A DNA stretch of 64,000 nucleotides, taken from Coenobita brevimanus (lineage: Eukaryota; Arthropoda; Malacostraca; Decapoda; Coenobitidae). The position numbers and the translations under genes were made by a program. Positions 1-10,678 of this stretch are shown here, one piece after another. The stretch spans positions 13,614,152 through 13,678,151 of the forward strand of contig CM064655.1 in the NCBI GenBank assembly GCA_032717465.1, written 5' to 3'. Every line of letters begins with the position of its first letter. The first letter of the stretch is position 1. The notes below the pieces were generated by a model that had not been told where the DNA came from, did no database searches, and saw only the letters and a list, made by a program, of their open reading frames with translations.

Positions 1-830
1 CAGTTTAGCAATTTAGCATCTAGCATACACCCTACTTTAGCAGGCTAACATGATCACTGGTGACCTCCCTGCTAACCTTCTGAAATGCAGTCATGATCAC
101 TTTGCTAGCCATCCACTCAGTAACTAGTAAGGGAATCATACTGGAGATGATGGCTAGCATGACATTTGTGTCATTGTAACAGACGTCTGTCTCATATGGA
201 AATTCAATAACCCTTGTTTGGCTGGCTTCCTTTATTGATATTTTGTTTCATTTGAGACAAGAATATAATAGAAGGAAAAAGTTTTATATTACCATTACTG
301 AAAAACGGCAAAAAGAACTGCAACATTAAACAGTACTGTTTGAAATTACAGCTTTTTAGCAGTTTAGCAATTTAGCAGTTTAGCACCTAGTGTTCCCCCA
401 ACTCTCAGAACATGATCACTTCTGAACCCCTTGCTAACCTTCAGAAAGGCAATAATGATCACTTCACTTGCTATCCAATCACTAATTAGCAAGGGAATCA
501 TATTGGAGATGTTGCCTGGCATGATTTTTGTTGAGTCATTGTAACAGACGTCTGTCTCATATGGAAATTAAAAACCCTTCTTAGGCTGACATCTCTTTCT
601 GATATTTTTCTTCATTCGATACAAGAGCATCATAGAAGGAAGCAGTCTTATATTACTGTTAGTGAAAAATGGGAAAAACAGTTGCAACATTAAATAATAC
701 TTCCTGAAATTACAGCATTATTAGCAGTTTCGCAATTTAACAGTTTAGCACCTGGCGATATGGAAATTCGATCACCCCATGTTAGGAAGGCTTCTGGTAC
801 TTTTAGGGTACATAAAATGGTGTAAACGTT
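1..830. repeat. tandem repeat, about 360 bp unit, two copies plus a partial
   Basis: The motif cagtttagcaattt recurs at 1, 360 and (mutated) 725, giving a unit of about 360 bp. Copies one and two align through most of their length, for example the shared stretch around 'cagacgtctgtctcatatgg' at about 180 and 545. The third copy jumps from its first 30 bases to the 'tatggaaattcgat' part, so it is internally deleted. No coding potential is seen. The array may begin upstream of the window. Confidence 0.8.
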
Positions 831-1054
831 CCTTATAACTGATTTTTGAAAACTTAGTAGTGTTGTATGTGATTCTAAAGTTCAGTACATGCAGACATTT
901 GTTTTGGAAATATAGTATATTCCTTCACTTAATGGCCTTTGTATTTTCTTAAATGAATGAAAGAACGGGTTTCAATGAGTTTTGTTTTATTAAGTTCATT
1001 TCACGAAAAATAATACTTATCTTTATATACTGATACATATTTAGTGTACTTTAA

Positions 1055-2039
1055 CCCTTTAACCGCGGGCACTGTTTTGCCCCGACTGGCCTCTCCCGCA
1101 GGGGTTCCAGCCAAAATGTAAACAAACTTTAAACCTTTATAACTCTGCACAGAATAAATCTAGAGCGAAAAATAAGGTACCATTAGAAAGTACTAACCTT
1201 CGGCTTTGCAATAATGTAGGTTTCATGATTTCGTTGACTATCACTGGATGGGCAGTGCCATTAGAAGTGAGCGATCCAAAATCACTATTTTTCGCTCACA
1301 CACCATTACCAAATGCCAACATCATTCTGATAATAATACTATAAACATATATGAACACTGCACATATGATAAACACCCACTCTGTGTTCACTGAGGCAGG
1401 TAAAAGGCACTGTAATTGCCCGCACTTCACTGCCACATCAGCGGTGTTGTAATCACTATTTTTCGCTCACACACCATTACCAAATGCCAACCTCATTCTG
1501 ATAATAATACTATAAACAAATATGAACACTGCACATACGATAAACACCCACTCTGTGTTCACTGAGGCAGGTAAAAGGCACTGTAATTGCCCGCACTTCA
1601 CTGCCACATCAGCGGTGTTGTAATCACTATTTTTCGCTCACACACCATTACCAAATGCCAACCTCATTCTGATAATAATACCATAAACATATATGAACAC
1701 TGCACATACGATAAACACCCACTCTGTGTTCACTGAGGCAGGTAAAAGGCACTGTAATTGCCCGCACTTCACTGCCACATCAGCAGTGTTGTCACTCACA
1801 CAGCTGGACAGATACTGATGCGTGTTTGGTCAGGGGTGGGGTGGGGGACCCGGGGGGTGGGAGAAGGGAGGTGGGGGTCGGCTGGAGTGAAAGAACTTAA
1901 TAGCCACTCTCCCTTGAAACAATTGGCGCACGGAAAAAACGCGCGGTATTCAAAATATTCACAAACATTCGAGAATGACACCCGCGGTTTGGTCCAGTTT
2001 TTGCAATGTCATTCTAGGATGACACCCGCAGTTAAAGGG
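1055..2039 (-). mobile_element. piggyBac-type non-autonomous element (TTAA-flanked)
   Basis: The element is bounded by TTAA at 1051-1054 and 2040-2043. The left end reads CCCTTTAACCGCGGGC and the right end, reverse complemented, CCCTTTAACTGCGGGT, an inverted repeat of about 16 bp. A terminal motif recurs 33 bp in from the left (ccgcggg at 1063, ccgcagg at 1096) and 44 bp in from the right (atgacaccc at 1975 and 2019). The interior is a three-unit 171 bp tandem array and a G-rich segment; no transposase is seen. The strand is inferred from the 44 bp end, which is the promoter side in the autonomous copy at 20080. Confidence 0.8.
1280..1791. repeat. 171 bp tandem repeat, three units
   Basis: Units begin with aatcactatttttcgctcac at 1280, 1451 and 1622, an exact 171 bp period with only a few substitutions between units. 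The array lies wholly inside the piggyBac-type element 1055-2039. The length equals that of primate alpha satellite, but the sequence is unrelated. Confidence 0.95.
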
Positions 2040-2147
2040 TTAATAGAGATGAACATCACGTCTCAAATTATTTTACGAAAGGAATCGGACACTGGACTTC
2101 ATATTTCATAAACAAACCGGTAATGTTAAAGATGGCATCGTGGTATG

Positions 2148-2372
2148 GAGTAACATTTTATAAGGAAGGGGTTGTTTGTTTGTTTTCTTGTCTTGTACCT
2201 TCTTTTACATAAAAATAAAGACACCAAACATATACATATACAGTACTGACGAGAGACTCTAATGTGTTAAGATAGTGTCAAGGAATGCAGTAACATTATG
2301 TAAGGAAGGGGTTGTTTGTTTCCATGTCTTGCACCCTTCGTTTACATAAAAATAAAGAAACTAAAAACAGAT
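2148..2372. repeat. 140 bp direct duplication
   Basis: The stretch 'agtaacatt..taaggaaggggttgtttg' at about 2149 recurs at about 2289, and both copies continue into 'acataaaaataaag'. The period is 140 bp. It sits just left of the Tigger element. Nothing else is seen between 2044 and 2375. Confidence 0.8.
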
Positions 2373-2375
2373 ATA

Positions 2376-4898
2376 CAGTAATCCCTCTACTGTCCGGACG
2401 CCCACTTTCCAGACATCCCCACTTACTGGACATAATCGTCCCGGGATCCAATATTCCCAAAATGGTCTGAAAACAGCAAAAAATTAGAAAAAAAAAAAAA
2501 AAAAATTCTTGCCCATACTTTTAACTTGGCATGCGTGGCGCAGGACAGCTTTGTTGTGGTGCGTTATTCCTCCAACGTCTGATAGAGCGCCCCTGCATCC
2601 TCCCTACTTTCTGCCCATCCCTTGTCGTGAATGAACGCTCGTAGTCATGGCTGCCCATGTGCTCACTTTCGTGGTGGTGCCTTACCTGCTGCAGGCACTC
2701 CTGCTGCTCTCGTGCCTCTCCTTCGTGTGTGTGATGATGGCCCCGCCGCCTGAGAAGAGGAAGAGAGTGGTTTTGACTCTGGAGAAGAAGCGGGAGATAT
2801 TGGAAAAAGTAGATGCGGGATGGTCTTCGTCATGCATCCTCCATGAGTTCAACCTGGCCCGATCTACTTTGTTTGATATTAAGAGATCCCGAGACAAACT
2901 CATGCAGTACACGGCTGACTTCTCGTCGAAAAGCAAACGCAATGTGGAGAAGATGATGATGTTTACTCCCAAGTTCGCTGAAGTCGACCGCTCCACGTTG
3001 ATTTGGTATCGACAACAACATGCTGCTGGTGTGATGGTACGTGGTACGGAGCTGAAGGCTGCTGCTGAGAAGTTCGCAAGGCTTCACGAAGCCCTAGACT
3101 TCAAGGCATCCGAGGGTTGGCTCTTTGCGTTCAAGTTACGACATGGCCTTAACAACTGTAAGTCTCATGGCGAAGCTTTGGACGCTAACGAGGATGGAGT
3201 AGAGGAGTTTCAGCACAAGGTGAAGGGCTTGATTGACAGAGAGGGCCTCACTCTCGGTCAAGTCTACAACACTGACGAAACTGGTTTATTCTATCGCTCT
3301 TTACCTACGAACACTCTAGCCGAGGAGACGGAGAAGTGTGTACCTGGCCGTAAGCTCTCCAAGCAACGGCTATCTGTTTTGTGTTGTGCCAATGCTAATG
3401 GCATGCACCGGCTTAAGCCCGTTATTGTTGGCCGTGCAAAGCAGCCTCGGTGTCTTCGTGGGGTGATGGATATCCTTCCTGTCATCTGGTACCATTCCTT
3501 GAAGGCATGGTTCACAGCCCAGATCTTCAAAGACTGGTTCCACCGCCATTTTGTCAAGAAGGTCATACATTACCAGGCGGAGAAACTGGGAATCCCATGC
3601 GACCAGGTAAAGGCCCTCCTTCTCCTCGACAATACACCTGCCCACCCGTGTGACAAGGACTTGGTGGCTGAGAATGGCCGCATTAGGTGCATGTTTCCAC
3701 CACCTAATACTACTGCTCTCATCCAACCAACGGACCAAGGAGTGATCATGGCCACGAAGAGCCTATACCGACTTGTTTCTGGACGAGGTGATGGTTGTTC
3801 TCGAGGACGAGGACGAGCGCAGGGAGGGACAGGACATGCGAGGCCAGCAGACTTTGGAAAACCTTCGCCGCTACATCATCATCTGCCATTTACAACTGGG
3901 CAAGTGCATGGAAGGAAATCTCTGTCAAGACCCTGGAAAATGGTTGGTCTCGTCTGCATCTCGGAGCTGATGTGGTGCATGATTTTCTAGGTTTCGATGT
4001 GGATGCCTTCCATGCACGTCTCCATGGACATGGTGACGATGTTGATGTGGACGAAATGCATGAGTGGTTGGATGACGACGAGGGCGATCCTAGGTATCAG
4101 ATCATGTCTGATATTGATATTGCATCTTCAGTTGCAGGTGTCAGTACCCAGCTTGAAGATTCCGACAAGGACGGCGACGATGATCCGGACTCCTCTCAGC
4201 ATGACACAACTCCAGCCATCCCCAAGCTGAGCGCACTCCGGGAACACCTAGAGTTCATTCTGGACTACCTGGAACACCTGGATTGCGACAGGGAGATGGG
4301 GCCCTTGGGACTTGTGGAGGAAGTGCGTGCTTTCAGGCAGCGCATCATAAATTGTCAGAATCGTCGGCATCAATCAACGATTGACAGCTTTTTCAGGCCC
4401 GTGACCCCCGCTGTGCCCAGCCCTGGCTCCACTCCATTGCCTCCCCAAGACAGGCCCTCATGCTCCAAGCCACAGCCCAGCACATCAGCCACGGTGGAGT
4501 CACCGCTCGACATGAGTTTGCGTCTATCTTCTGAGTCATCTGCAGTGGGTACTCCATCACCAGGACCCAGCAACACACCCCTAGGCCACCTCCCAGCGAT
4601 ACTCTCAGACTCTGACAGTGATTAAACGGCAAGAACTTCTCCACTAGACCACACGGGAATTTAGTGTTGTGCAGTGAAAGAAAAACAGTGCATACAGTAT
4701 TGTTAAGAAAGTAGAAATTTGAGTGAAAAGACAAACAATTTTTGGACTAAATTTAACATAAATAAACTTGTGTGATTTGTTTTGAAATTGGTTTTATGAG
4801 TGGAAAGACTTAAAGTGCAGAGTGCAACACTTAGTAAGTTACAATGGATCATCTTGTGTTGGTGCATACACGCACAAAATACAAATATAGAGCATATA
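2376..4898 (+). mobile_element. Tigger/pogo-type DNA transposon with transposase (3' end not found)
   Basis: The left end is TA (2374-2375) followed by CAGTAATCCCTCTACTGTCC, the CAG start typical of Tigger/pogo elements. The interior holds a nearly complete transposase (2734-4625). The sequence after the stop, with 'ccacacgggaattta' at about 4650, recurs in the deleted derivatives at 14875-15700 (inverted) and 53367-55668, so all three belong to one family. No matching right inverted repeat is visible before the mariner at 4901, so the 3' end is lost or diverged. Confidence 0.75.
2734..4625 (+). pseudogene. Tigger-type DDE transposase, two frameshifts
   Basis: This would encode a CENP-B-like transposase that binds inverted-repeat ends and cuts and pastes the element in the nucleus. 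The frame is open from 2647, but ATG codons at 2734/2737 (MMAPPPEKRKR) are the likely start because the residues before them are hydrophobic and unlike the family. The N-terminus carries a psq/CENP-B helix-turn-helix (VVLTLEKKREILEKVDAG). Catalytic acidic residues are visible in YNTDETGLF (D at 3274), LLLDNTPAHP (D at 3628) and IQPTDQGVI (D at 3733). After KSLYR at about 3768 the frame moves from 1 to 2 (LFLDEVMVVLEDED), then near 3880 to frame 3 (SAIYNWASAWKEI), which runs to the acidic, Pro/Ser-rich C-terminus and stop at 4623-4625. Two frameshifts and otherwise full length suggest fairly recent decay. Confidence 0.88.
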
Positions 4899-4900
4899 TA

Positions 4901-5647
4901 CGAGGTGCTACCCAAAAGTTCCAGTAATTTGAATATTGTAAGAAAATAAGTTACCTTACCTCCCAGCTCTTACTGTCGCCTTTGAAGTAGTCCCCTTGGG
5001 TACAGCATTCCTTCCACGAGTCCATGCGTCCCTGGAAGGCTTCAGGCGTGATGGTCACTTGAGCACCTCCTGCTATTCTGTCTGGATCTCCTCAGTCGAG
5101 TCAAATAAATGCCCTTTCAATTGCAATTTCAGCTTCAGAAACAGGAAAAAGTCGCAGGGGGCAAGGTCAGGTGAACAGGGTGGTTGGGGAATGACTACCG
5201 TGTCAGTGGAAGCCAGGAACTGCCAGACAAAAACTGATGTGTGGGCAGGGGTGTTGTCACAATGCAGGACCCAGTCCTTTTTCTTCCACTGTTCTGGACG
5301 TTTGCAGCGGATGTTCTCCCTCAGACGCTGCAAAACTTCACAAAAAAACTTTCTGCTGACAGACTGACTGGGTGGGACAAATTCCTTGTGAACAATCCCT
5401 TGGATATAGGAGATCAAAACTGACTTGACATTGCTACACCATTGGTCCACCATTGCAAAACCGCCAAACCACCTACACACCACATTACAATAGTAAGGGT
5501 AACTCAACAACACGTCCGTTTACAGACACGGCTGGGGACACACCAATGCACAAGGGGTGCTGCTGACTCCTCCTAGCGGCAAAAGGCAAAACTGCAAACG
5601 GTTGGCTCCCTCTGTTCAAATTACTGGAACTATTGGGTACCACCTCA
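4901..5647 (-). mobile_element. mariner element, internally deleted
   Basis: TA dinucleotides at 4899-4900 and 5648-5649 flank about 31 bp inverted repeats. The left end reads CGAGGTGCTACCCAAAAGTT; the right end, reverse complemented, reads TGAGGTGGTACCCAATAGTT. At 747 bp it is little over half the usual 1.3 kb mariner length. The first half of the transposase gene is missing. It lies immediately 3' of the Tigger copy. Confidence 0.92.
5073..5513 (-). pseudogene. mariner transposase, C-terminal catalytic part
   Basis: This 146-codon open frame covers the catalytic half of a mariner transposase. The second and third catalytic aspartates are present in WVLHCDNTPAHT and PDLAPCDFFLF, with 34 residues between them, the DD34D signature of mariner. 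The block GIVHKEFVPPSQSV is also family-typical. Just before it, where mariners have FFDxxGI, this copy reads ISYIQGI, so the first catalytic Asp is replaced. The N-terminal DNA-binding domain is deleted, and the open frame begins with a GTG codon rather than ATG. The copy cannot encode an active enzyme. Confidence 0.9.
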
Positions 5648-5654
5648 TATATAC

Positions 5655-5661
5655 TGTGTGT

Positions 5662-5718
<57 letters not shown>
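5655..5718. repeat. (TG)n microsatellite
   Basis: About 30 TG repeats with one GAG interruption lie between the mariner right end and the next TA-flanked element. Apparent CV-rich reading frames here are repeat artefacts. Confidence 0.95.
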
Positions 5719-5720
<2 letters not shown>

Positions 5721-6956
5721 CAGGAAGCTCGCCCCCAATGCGTGGGTTTCGTTCCTAACGTGGTGCGTTCGGCGCGAAACCGCGTAAGTTTTAACTACTC
5801 CTTAATTTGCTCCCTAGATCTCCTAAACGAGGTCTTTTGCTGTTATCTGCCATTGGTAATCAATATGAAGCACTTTAAGTGGTTAGAAGGTTTATTTAAT
5901 GTTATAACTTACAAATGCAGTACTGCACAGCAAAACTTCAGCATACAAATACGTAAACACAAGGCAACATTCCGATGCCGAAACCAATCTGCATTGGAAT
6001 GTTGCCTTGTGTTTATGTATTTGTATGTCGAAGTTTTGCTGTGCAGTACTGTATTTGTAAGTTATAACATTAAATAAACCTTCTAACCACTTAAAGTGCT
6101 TCATACTGATTACCAATGGCAGATAACAGCAAAATACCAAGTTTAGGGAGTCTAGGGAGCAAAATGGTTTTGGGACTATTCGCTGTCAAGCCAGCTTGCC
6201 GTCACAACAATAACAAGACAACATAGACTTTGATCGATCCCCCTGAAATATAGTTATTAAAGTATTGATTAATTAATAATAAGTATATTTATAAACGTAT
6301 TGATTAATTAATATAAGTACATTTATAGAATGACGGGGAATCATCCAGGGTCCGAATTGTCCTGACGGGGAATCGTCCATGTTTTGACAGTGAATTGACA
6401 TGATGGTGAATTGTCTTGGAACCCACCAATCATGTGTAATCTATAAATCAGGTTAACTGGTTACAAGGCTTTATTTAATGCTTTAACTTTCTTTAAGTGC
6501 TTTAACTTACAAATGCATACCAGAATGGTAAATATTTAACTTACAAATACAGTACTGTGGAAAAGCAGTACAGCAAATATTTAACAAACAAATAAAAAAG
6601 GTAATACTGTATTCTGACGCCTATCAGAAAACTGGTTATGAGACTTTATTTCTTGCTTGAACGTTATTTAATAATACTTTAACTTGCACATAAACTTACC
6701 AGAACAGTACTGTAAATATTTAACTTACAAATACAGCACTGAGGAAAAGCAGTACACCGAATCACATCACGTGATCAAAACAAACCGTGCGTGCTGAACT
6801 GATGTTCGAGGATTTGTCTTTCAAAGGCCTCTCTTGCGTAAATTTATAGTTTTCGTGATGGTTCTTTAATCTTACATTGTCTTATACGTATCCCAGCACT
6901 AACTGTGTATAAGTGCGAGTGCGTTCGGTGAGAACGTGTTCGGGGCGAGTTTACTG
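5721..6956. mobile_element. TA-flanked CAG...CTG non-autonomous element (Tigger/pogo-type)
   Basis: TA at 5719-5720 and 6957-6958 flanks ends CAGGAAGCTCGCCCC and, reverse complemented, CAGTAAACTCGCCCC. Just inside, both ends also share 'gtgcgttcgg'-like sequence (5762 and about 6921). The 1236 bp interior has no transposase. It includes a 363 bp near-palindrome (5804-6166) and a partial direct duplication ('cttacaaatacag' at about 6540 and 6722). Confidence 0.75.
5804..6166. repeat. near-perfect inverted repeat, two arms of about 175 bp
   Basis: The left arm 5804-5978 and right arm 5991-6166 are reverse complements over their whole length with few mismatches, for example 'tgctgttatctgccattggt' against its complement at 6111-6130. 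The loop is only about 12 bp. Mirror reading frames on both strands (MCVSV... and MVFCCYLPL...) are by-products of the palindrome. Confidence 0.93.
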
Positions 6957-6958
6957 TA

Positions 6959-7599
6959 TACAGTATATACACCATAACTTTGGACTGCCCAAACTTCGGA
7001 GATTTTCCAAAAAAATGTAATAATTCAAGTTTATTGCAATAGAGTGCGATATTTGCAAAAAATAATGATATGGGTAGGTAGGGTAATCTTCAAAGATTAT
7101 TATGTATAAATCCTATTAAACTATCTTGAATATGTGGGGGTGAAAAAAAATTATGAATCAAATGGAAAAAGAATCGGCATTTTTTAACCCTGCAAAACTT
7201 TGTTCACACAGAACAAACAGTTTCAATTGTAAGAATGTGATTAGTACGATTATATGTGGAATAGTGTTGTAAGTACTGTGCAGTAAACTATTGTAAAATG
7301 TATACAAGCATAATCTTGCTATGACTGTTTTAATTAATATTTCTTTATTTTACAGAATAAATTCCTAACTTTGGACAGACCAATTTCTTAAGCCAAATAA
7401 ATTTCAGTACTACCAGTACCAAACTTATTGCCAGAACGGCGCTACAGAATGGTGCTTTAACCAGTAATGAGTTTATTTTGAAGAAAAAAACGATACTATT
7501 TATTTAGTTACAGTATTTTATACTGGTAGTCAAGGGAGTTTTTGTACTGATGTACTATCCTTATGTGAAACTCCCTTCATATATCTAATTACTGTCTGT
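6959..7599. other. no feature recognised
   Basis: AT-rich sequence between a Tigger-type element and a LINE-A copy. 'taactttgga' occurs at about 6974 and again at about 7368, which hints at a decayed element, but no boundaries, target duplication or coding sequence can be defined. Confidence 0.5.
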
Positions 7600-7611
7600 A
7601 TGTTTCTAGTT

Positions 7612-8441
7612 TCAGGAAGTTTCCTGTACTGTTGTTTGCAGATGATACTGTGTTGTTGAGTGAAGACGAAGGGGAACTGCAAGGCTTGGTGGATGAGTTT
7701 GAGAGAGTGTGTAAGAAACGGAACCTAAAGGTGAATGTAGGGAAGAGTAAAGTGATGGTCTTTGAGAGAGGTGTAGTTAGTGAATGTACAGCGAGGTTAG
7801 ATGGTGAGGAATTGGAAAATGTGAGTACGTTTAAGTATTTGGGTAGTGTGATGAGTAAGGATGGAGGTTTGGAGGGTGAATTGCTTGAAAGGGTACAGCA
7901 GGGAAGAAAGGTTGCTGGTTCCTTGAAAGCAGTGATAAGAAACAGGGAAGTGAGCATGGAAGTGAAAAAGTTACTACATGACAGTATTGTGATACCAACT
8001 CTAACGTACGGAAGTGAAGCTTGGACATTGTTGGAAGGACACAAGTCAAGAGTGAGAGCAGTGGAAATGAGTTATTTAAGAGGAGCCTGTGGAGTCACAT
8101 GGAGAGACAGGCTGACGAATGAGGATATAAAGGAGCGTTGTGGTGTGGATGTGGATGTGATAGGAAGCGTTATGAGGAACACACTGAGGTGGTTTGGCCA
8201 TGTGGAGAGGATGGAGGGTGAAAGACTGACGAAGAGAGTGTATGTGAGTGAGGTGAAGGGGGGAAGAGGAAGGGGGAGGCCGAGGATGAGATGGAGGGAT
8301 GGGGTGGAGAGGTATATGAGAGAGGGAGGTGTGAGCTGGGAGCAGGGCAGTGAAATGGCGGGGGACAGGGCGACTTGGAGGCGATTTGTTTGTGGCCACC
8401 CCAAACGGGATTGAGGCGTCTGGCAATAAATAGATAGACAG
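7612..8441 (+). mobile_element. LINE-A (RTE-like) copy, 5' truncated, with 12 bp target duplication
   Basis: The target duplication ATGTTTCTAGTT lies at 7600-7611 and 8442-8453, giving exact boundaries. The insertion begins inside the reverse transcriptase just before the catalytic FADD motif and ends in an (ATAG)n-type tail after 'ggcgtctggcaata'. Microsatellite-like tails and 5' truncation are typical of RTE-clade LINEs; the clade call rests on the RT C-terminal region only. Confidence 0.9.
7632..8414 (+). CDS. LINE-A reverse transcriptase C-terminal fragment, open
   Basis: A 260-codon open frame begins at MFADDTVLLSEDEGEL, the palm motif of the reverse transcriptase, and runs through the thumb and C-terminal region (KLLHDSIVIPTLTYGSEAW, LRWFGHVERMEGERL, GRGRPRMRWRDG) to its natural stop. 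LINE-A enzymes would nick a target site and prime reverse transcription of their own RNA. The endonuclease and RT fingers are absent through 5' truncation, so this copy is not autonomous. The intact frame and clear target duplication suggest it is one of the younger copies here. Confidence 0.85.
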   Translation: MFADDTVLLSEDEGELQGLVDEFERVCKKRNLKVNVGKSKVMVFERGVVSECTARLDGEELENVSTFKYLGSVMSKDGGLEGELLERVQQGRKVAGSLKAVIRNREVSMEVKKLLHDSIVIPTLTYGSEAWTLLEGHKSRVRAVEMSYLRGACGVTWRDRLTNEDIKERCGVDVDVIGSVMRNTLRWFGHVERMEGERLTKRVYVSEVKGGRGRGRPRMRWRDGVERYMREGGVSWEQGSEMAGDRATWRRFVCGHPKRD

Positions 8442-8539
8442 ATGTTTCTAGTTGATGGTATATTGCAATATTCCAATGTTATACACTAAGTTTTCATTAG
8501 TAGCATATTATGCAGTGAAATATTGTGTTATTATAAGAA

Positions 8540-8911
8540 AGCAGCTGGTAGTGGCGACCATTATCCACTCACTTGATGTAGTGCACCTACTTCTTCCTTA
8601 GCCTGTATCCTTGTTTTTCTGTGCCTGCCCTCCTCTCTTCCTATTTCTCCCATCTTTCGTGACACTTCTTATTGCTTTTCTTTCCTTTACAGTGGCTTTA
8701 CATTGAGTGACAAGCCAAATGGTTTCCTGTAAGCCAAGAAACTGTTTACAATGCTGGGTGGTAACCATATGACCAAATTATACGTGCTCCCTGCTTGTCA
8801 GCAAGTGGGTTGGTGGGTTAGTGCCCCTCCCCGTAAAACAAATAACTCAAATTCAAATGGCCACCCCTTATGGGATTATGGCATCTGGCAATAGATAGAT
8901 AGATAGATAGC
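8540..8911 (+). mobile_element. LINE-A-derived short element (5' leader joined to 3' tail, no ORF)
   Basis: Bases from about 8750 to 8835 match the 5' leader of the long LINE-A copy (reverse complement of about 14035-14125), for example 'cagcaagtgggttgg' and 'agtgcccctcccc'. At about 8850 the sequence switches directly to the LINE-A 3' end ('tggccacccc', 'atctggcaatagatagatag'). The whole LINE-A reading frame is missing. A second copy of the same form lies at 25438-25805, so it is a spreading short family rather than one deletion. Confidence 0.78.
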
Positions 8912-9502
8912 TGGGGTTGATGAGGTGTATGCAGAGATGCTTAAGTGTTGTGGAGAGAGTGGAATGAAGTGCTTGTTGGAGATATGTAAAAAGGCATGGA
9001 TGAGTGAAACTGTGCCTGCAGAGTGGAAAAAAGCTGGCTGTAATTCTACCCCTGTGCAAAAAATAAAGGTAACCGAAGTGAGTGCAAGAATTATCATGGC
9101 ATAAGTTTATTGAGTGTGGTAAGGAAGGTATATGGAAGAATTATTATAGAGAAAGAGAGATATCAGAAGTCCTAGTGAGTGATGAACATGGTGGCTTTAG
9201 GAGTGGCAGAGGATGTGTGGATCAAGTATTTGCAGTGAGACAGATAGCAGAGAAGGCTTGTCAGAAGGACTGTAAGGTGTTTATGGCATTCGTGGATCTG
9301 GAAAAAGCATACGACAAAGTAGACAGAGAAGGATTGTGGAAAGTTTTGTGCATGTATGGAGTAGAGAGTAAGCTGCTAGGTGCTGTCAAGAGTTTTTATG
9401 ATGGTAGCGAAGCATGTGTAAGGGTTAATGGTCATCTAGGTGAATGGTTCACGATCGGTGTGGGTGTGTGACAAGGTTGTGTGATGTCTCCATGGCTGTT
9501 CA

Positions 9503-9536
<34 letters not shown>

Positions 9537-10637
9537 GGATGGGGTGATGAGAGAAGTAAAAACACAAGTAATGGAGAGAGGGATGGCGTTGGTAATGAAC
9601 GGTGATAGATGGAATATCTCAAATTTGCTGTATACTGATGATACAGTACTGTTAGCAAGTACCAGACAAGAACTTGGTAGGCTAGTGCAGAGTTTTGCTG
9701 TTGTCTGTGAGTGTCATGCCTTGAGAGTAAATGCAGAGAAGAGTAAAGTGATGGTTACTGAGAGAGAAGGTGACTCCCAGTGTGATGTCACAGTGAATGG
9801 AGAGAGACTGGAACTGGTGAGAGAGTTCAAATACCTGGGTACAGTGATAGAAAAGAGAGGAAAATGTACAAAAGAAGTTGAAAGTTGAGTGACACATGGA
9901 AGAAAAGTAGCTGGTGCAATGAAGGCCTTGATAAGAAACAGACGCTTGAGTGTTGCAGCTGCACGAGGCTTACATGAAGGAGTGTTAGTGCAAACTTTAA
10001 CATATGGATGTAAGGCTATGGTGTGACATGAAAATGAAAAGCCAAGAGCAAGAGCAGTGAAGATGGGACTCCTGAGGAATGTATGTGGAGTACAGAGGGT
10101 GGATAGGATACGAAATAATGTGATTCGTGAAAGATGCGGAGTGAGGAAGTCGGTGGACACCAGAACTGAAGAGTGTACTGAGATGGTATGGTCATGTGGA
10201 GAGAATGGATAACAATAGAGTGGTGAAGAAGATATATCTGAGCGAATTCGAAGGAGGGAGGAGGCAAGGTAGGCCAAGGAGAAGGTGGAGAGATATGGTG
10301 GATGAATGTGTGAGGAAGAGAGATTTGGAAGTCGGTGAGCTAGGGAACTGACAGGAGACTGAGCTGGCTCGATGAATTTTGTGAGAAGTGCATGATCAGG
10401 GATTTTGGCGTCCCTTTTTAAAGTGGCAGCGTCTGGATTGACTCTGTCGGATACAATTATGTGAAGCTACTGAACGTGGTGAATGTTTTTGGCGTATCCG
10501 ATACAGCCAGGATTCCGGGGGCTTGAATGATGAGTGAATGGAAGCATGGCCCATTGGATTGGGCAATTTTGGGCTGTCTGGACATCGCTACTCCTCACCC
10601 TGACCCTGGGTGGGAAAGGAGGTCCGGATGATGACGA

Positions 10638-10655
<18 letters not shown>
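8912..10655 (+). mobile_element. LINE-B (RTE-like) copy, 5' truncated, degenerate
   Basis: This starts exactly where the (GATA)n tail of the short element at 8540-8911 ends. Visible RT blocks: FRSGRGCVDQVFAVRQIAEK, FVDLEKAYDKVDREGLWKV, then VGV-stop-QGCVMSPWLFN (TGA at 9469-9471), LLYTDDTVLLASTRQEL, EFKYLGTVIEK. Later blocks (IRNRRLSVAAARGLHEG, RAVKMGLLRNVCGVQRVD) lie in shifted frames. An AT microsatellite (9508-9535) interrupts LFN..YMDG. The 3' end has a (GATGAT)n-type tail at about 10620-10640, shared with the inverted copy at 41102-41740. Confidence 0.8.
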
Positions 10656-10668
<13 letters not shown>

Positions 10669-10678
10669 CGTATATATA
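10640..10678. repeat. (TA)n microsatellite between two LINE tails
   Basis: About 19 TA repeats separate the LINE-B tail (plus strand) from the 3' end of a LINE-A copy (minus strand), which lacks its last 70 or so bases and its GATA tail. Confidence 0.9.

Noticed and set aside
1..830. Direct repeats as a CRISPR-like or LTR structure
   Set aside because: Units are about 360 bp in direct tandem, with no spacers, no LTR ends and no flanking retroviral genes.
1280..1791. Possible alpha-satellite because of the 171 bp period
   Set aside because: There is no sequence similarity, only three units, and it is confined to a piggyBac-type element.
5658..6140. Two mirror-image proteins on opposite strands
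   Set aside because: They arise from the palindrome at 5804-6166 and the TG run, not from genes.
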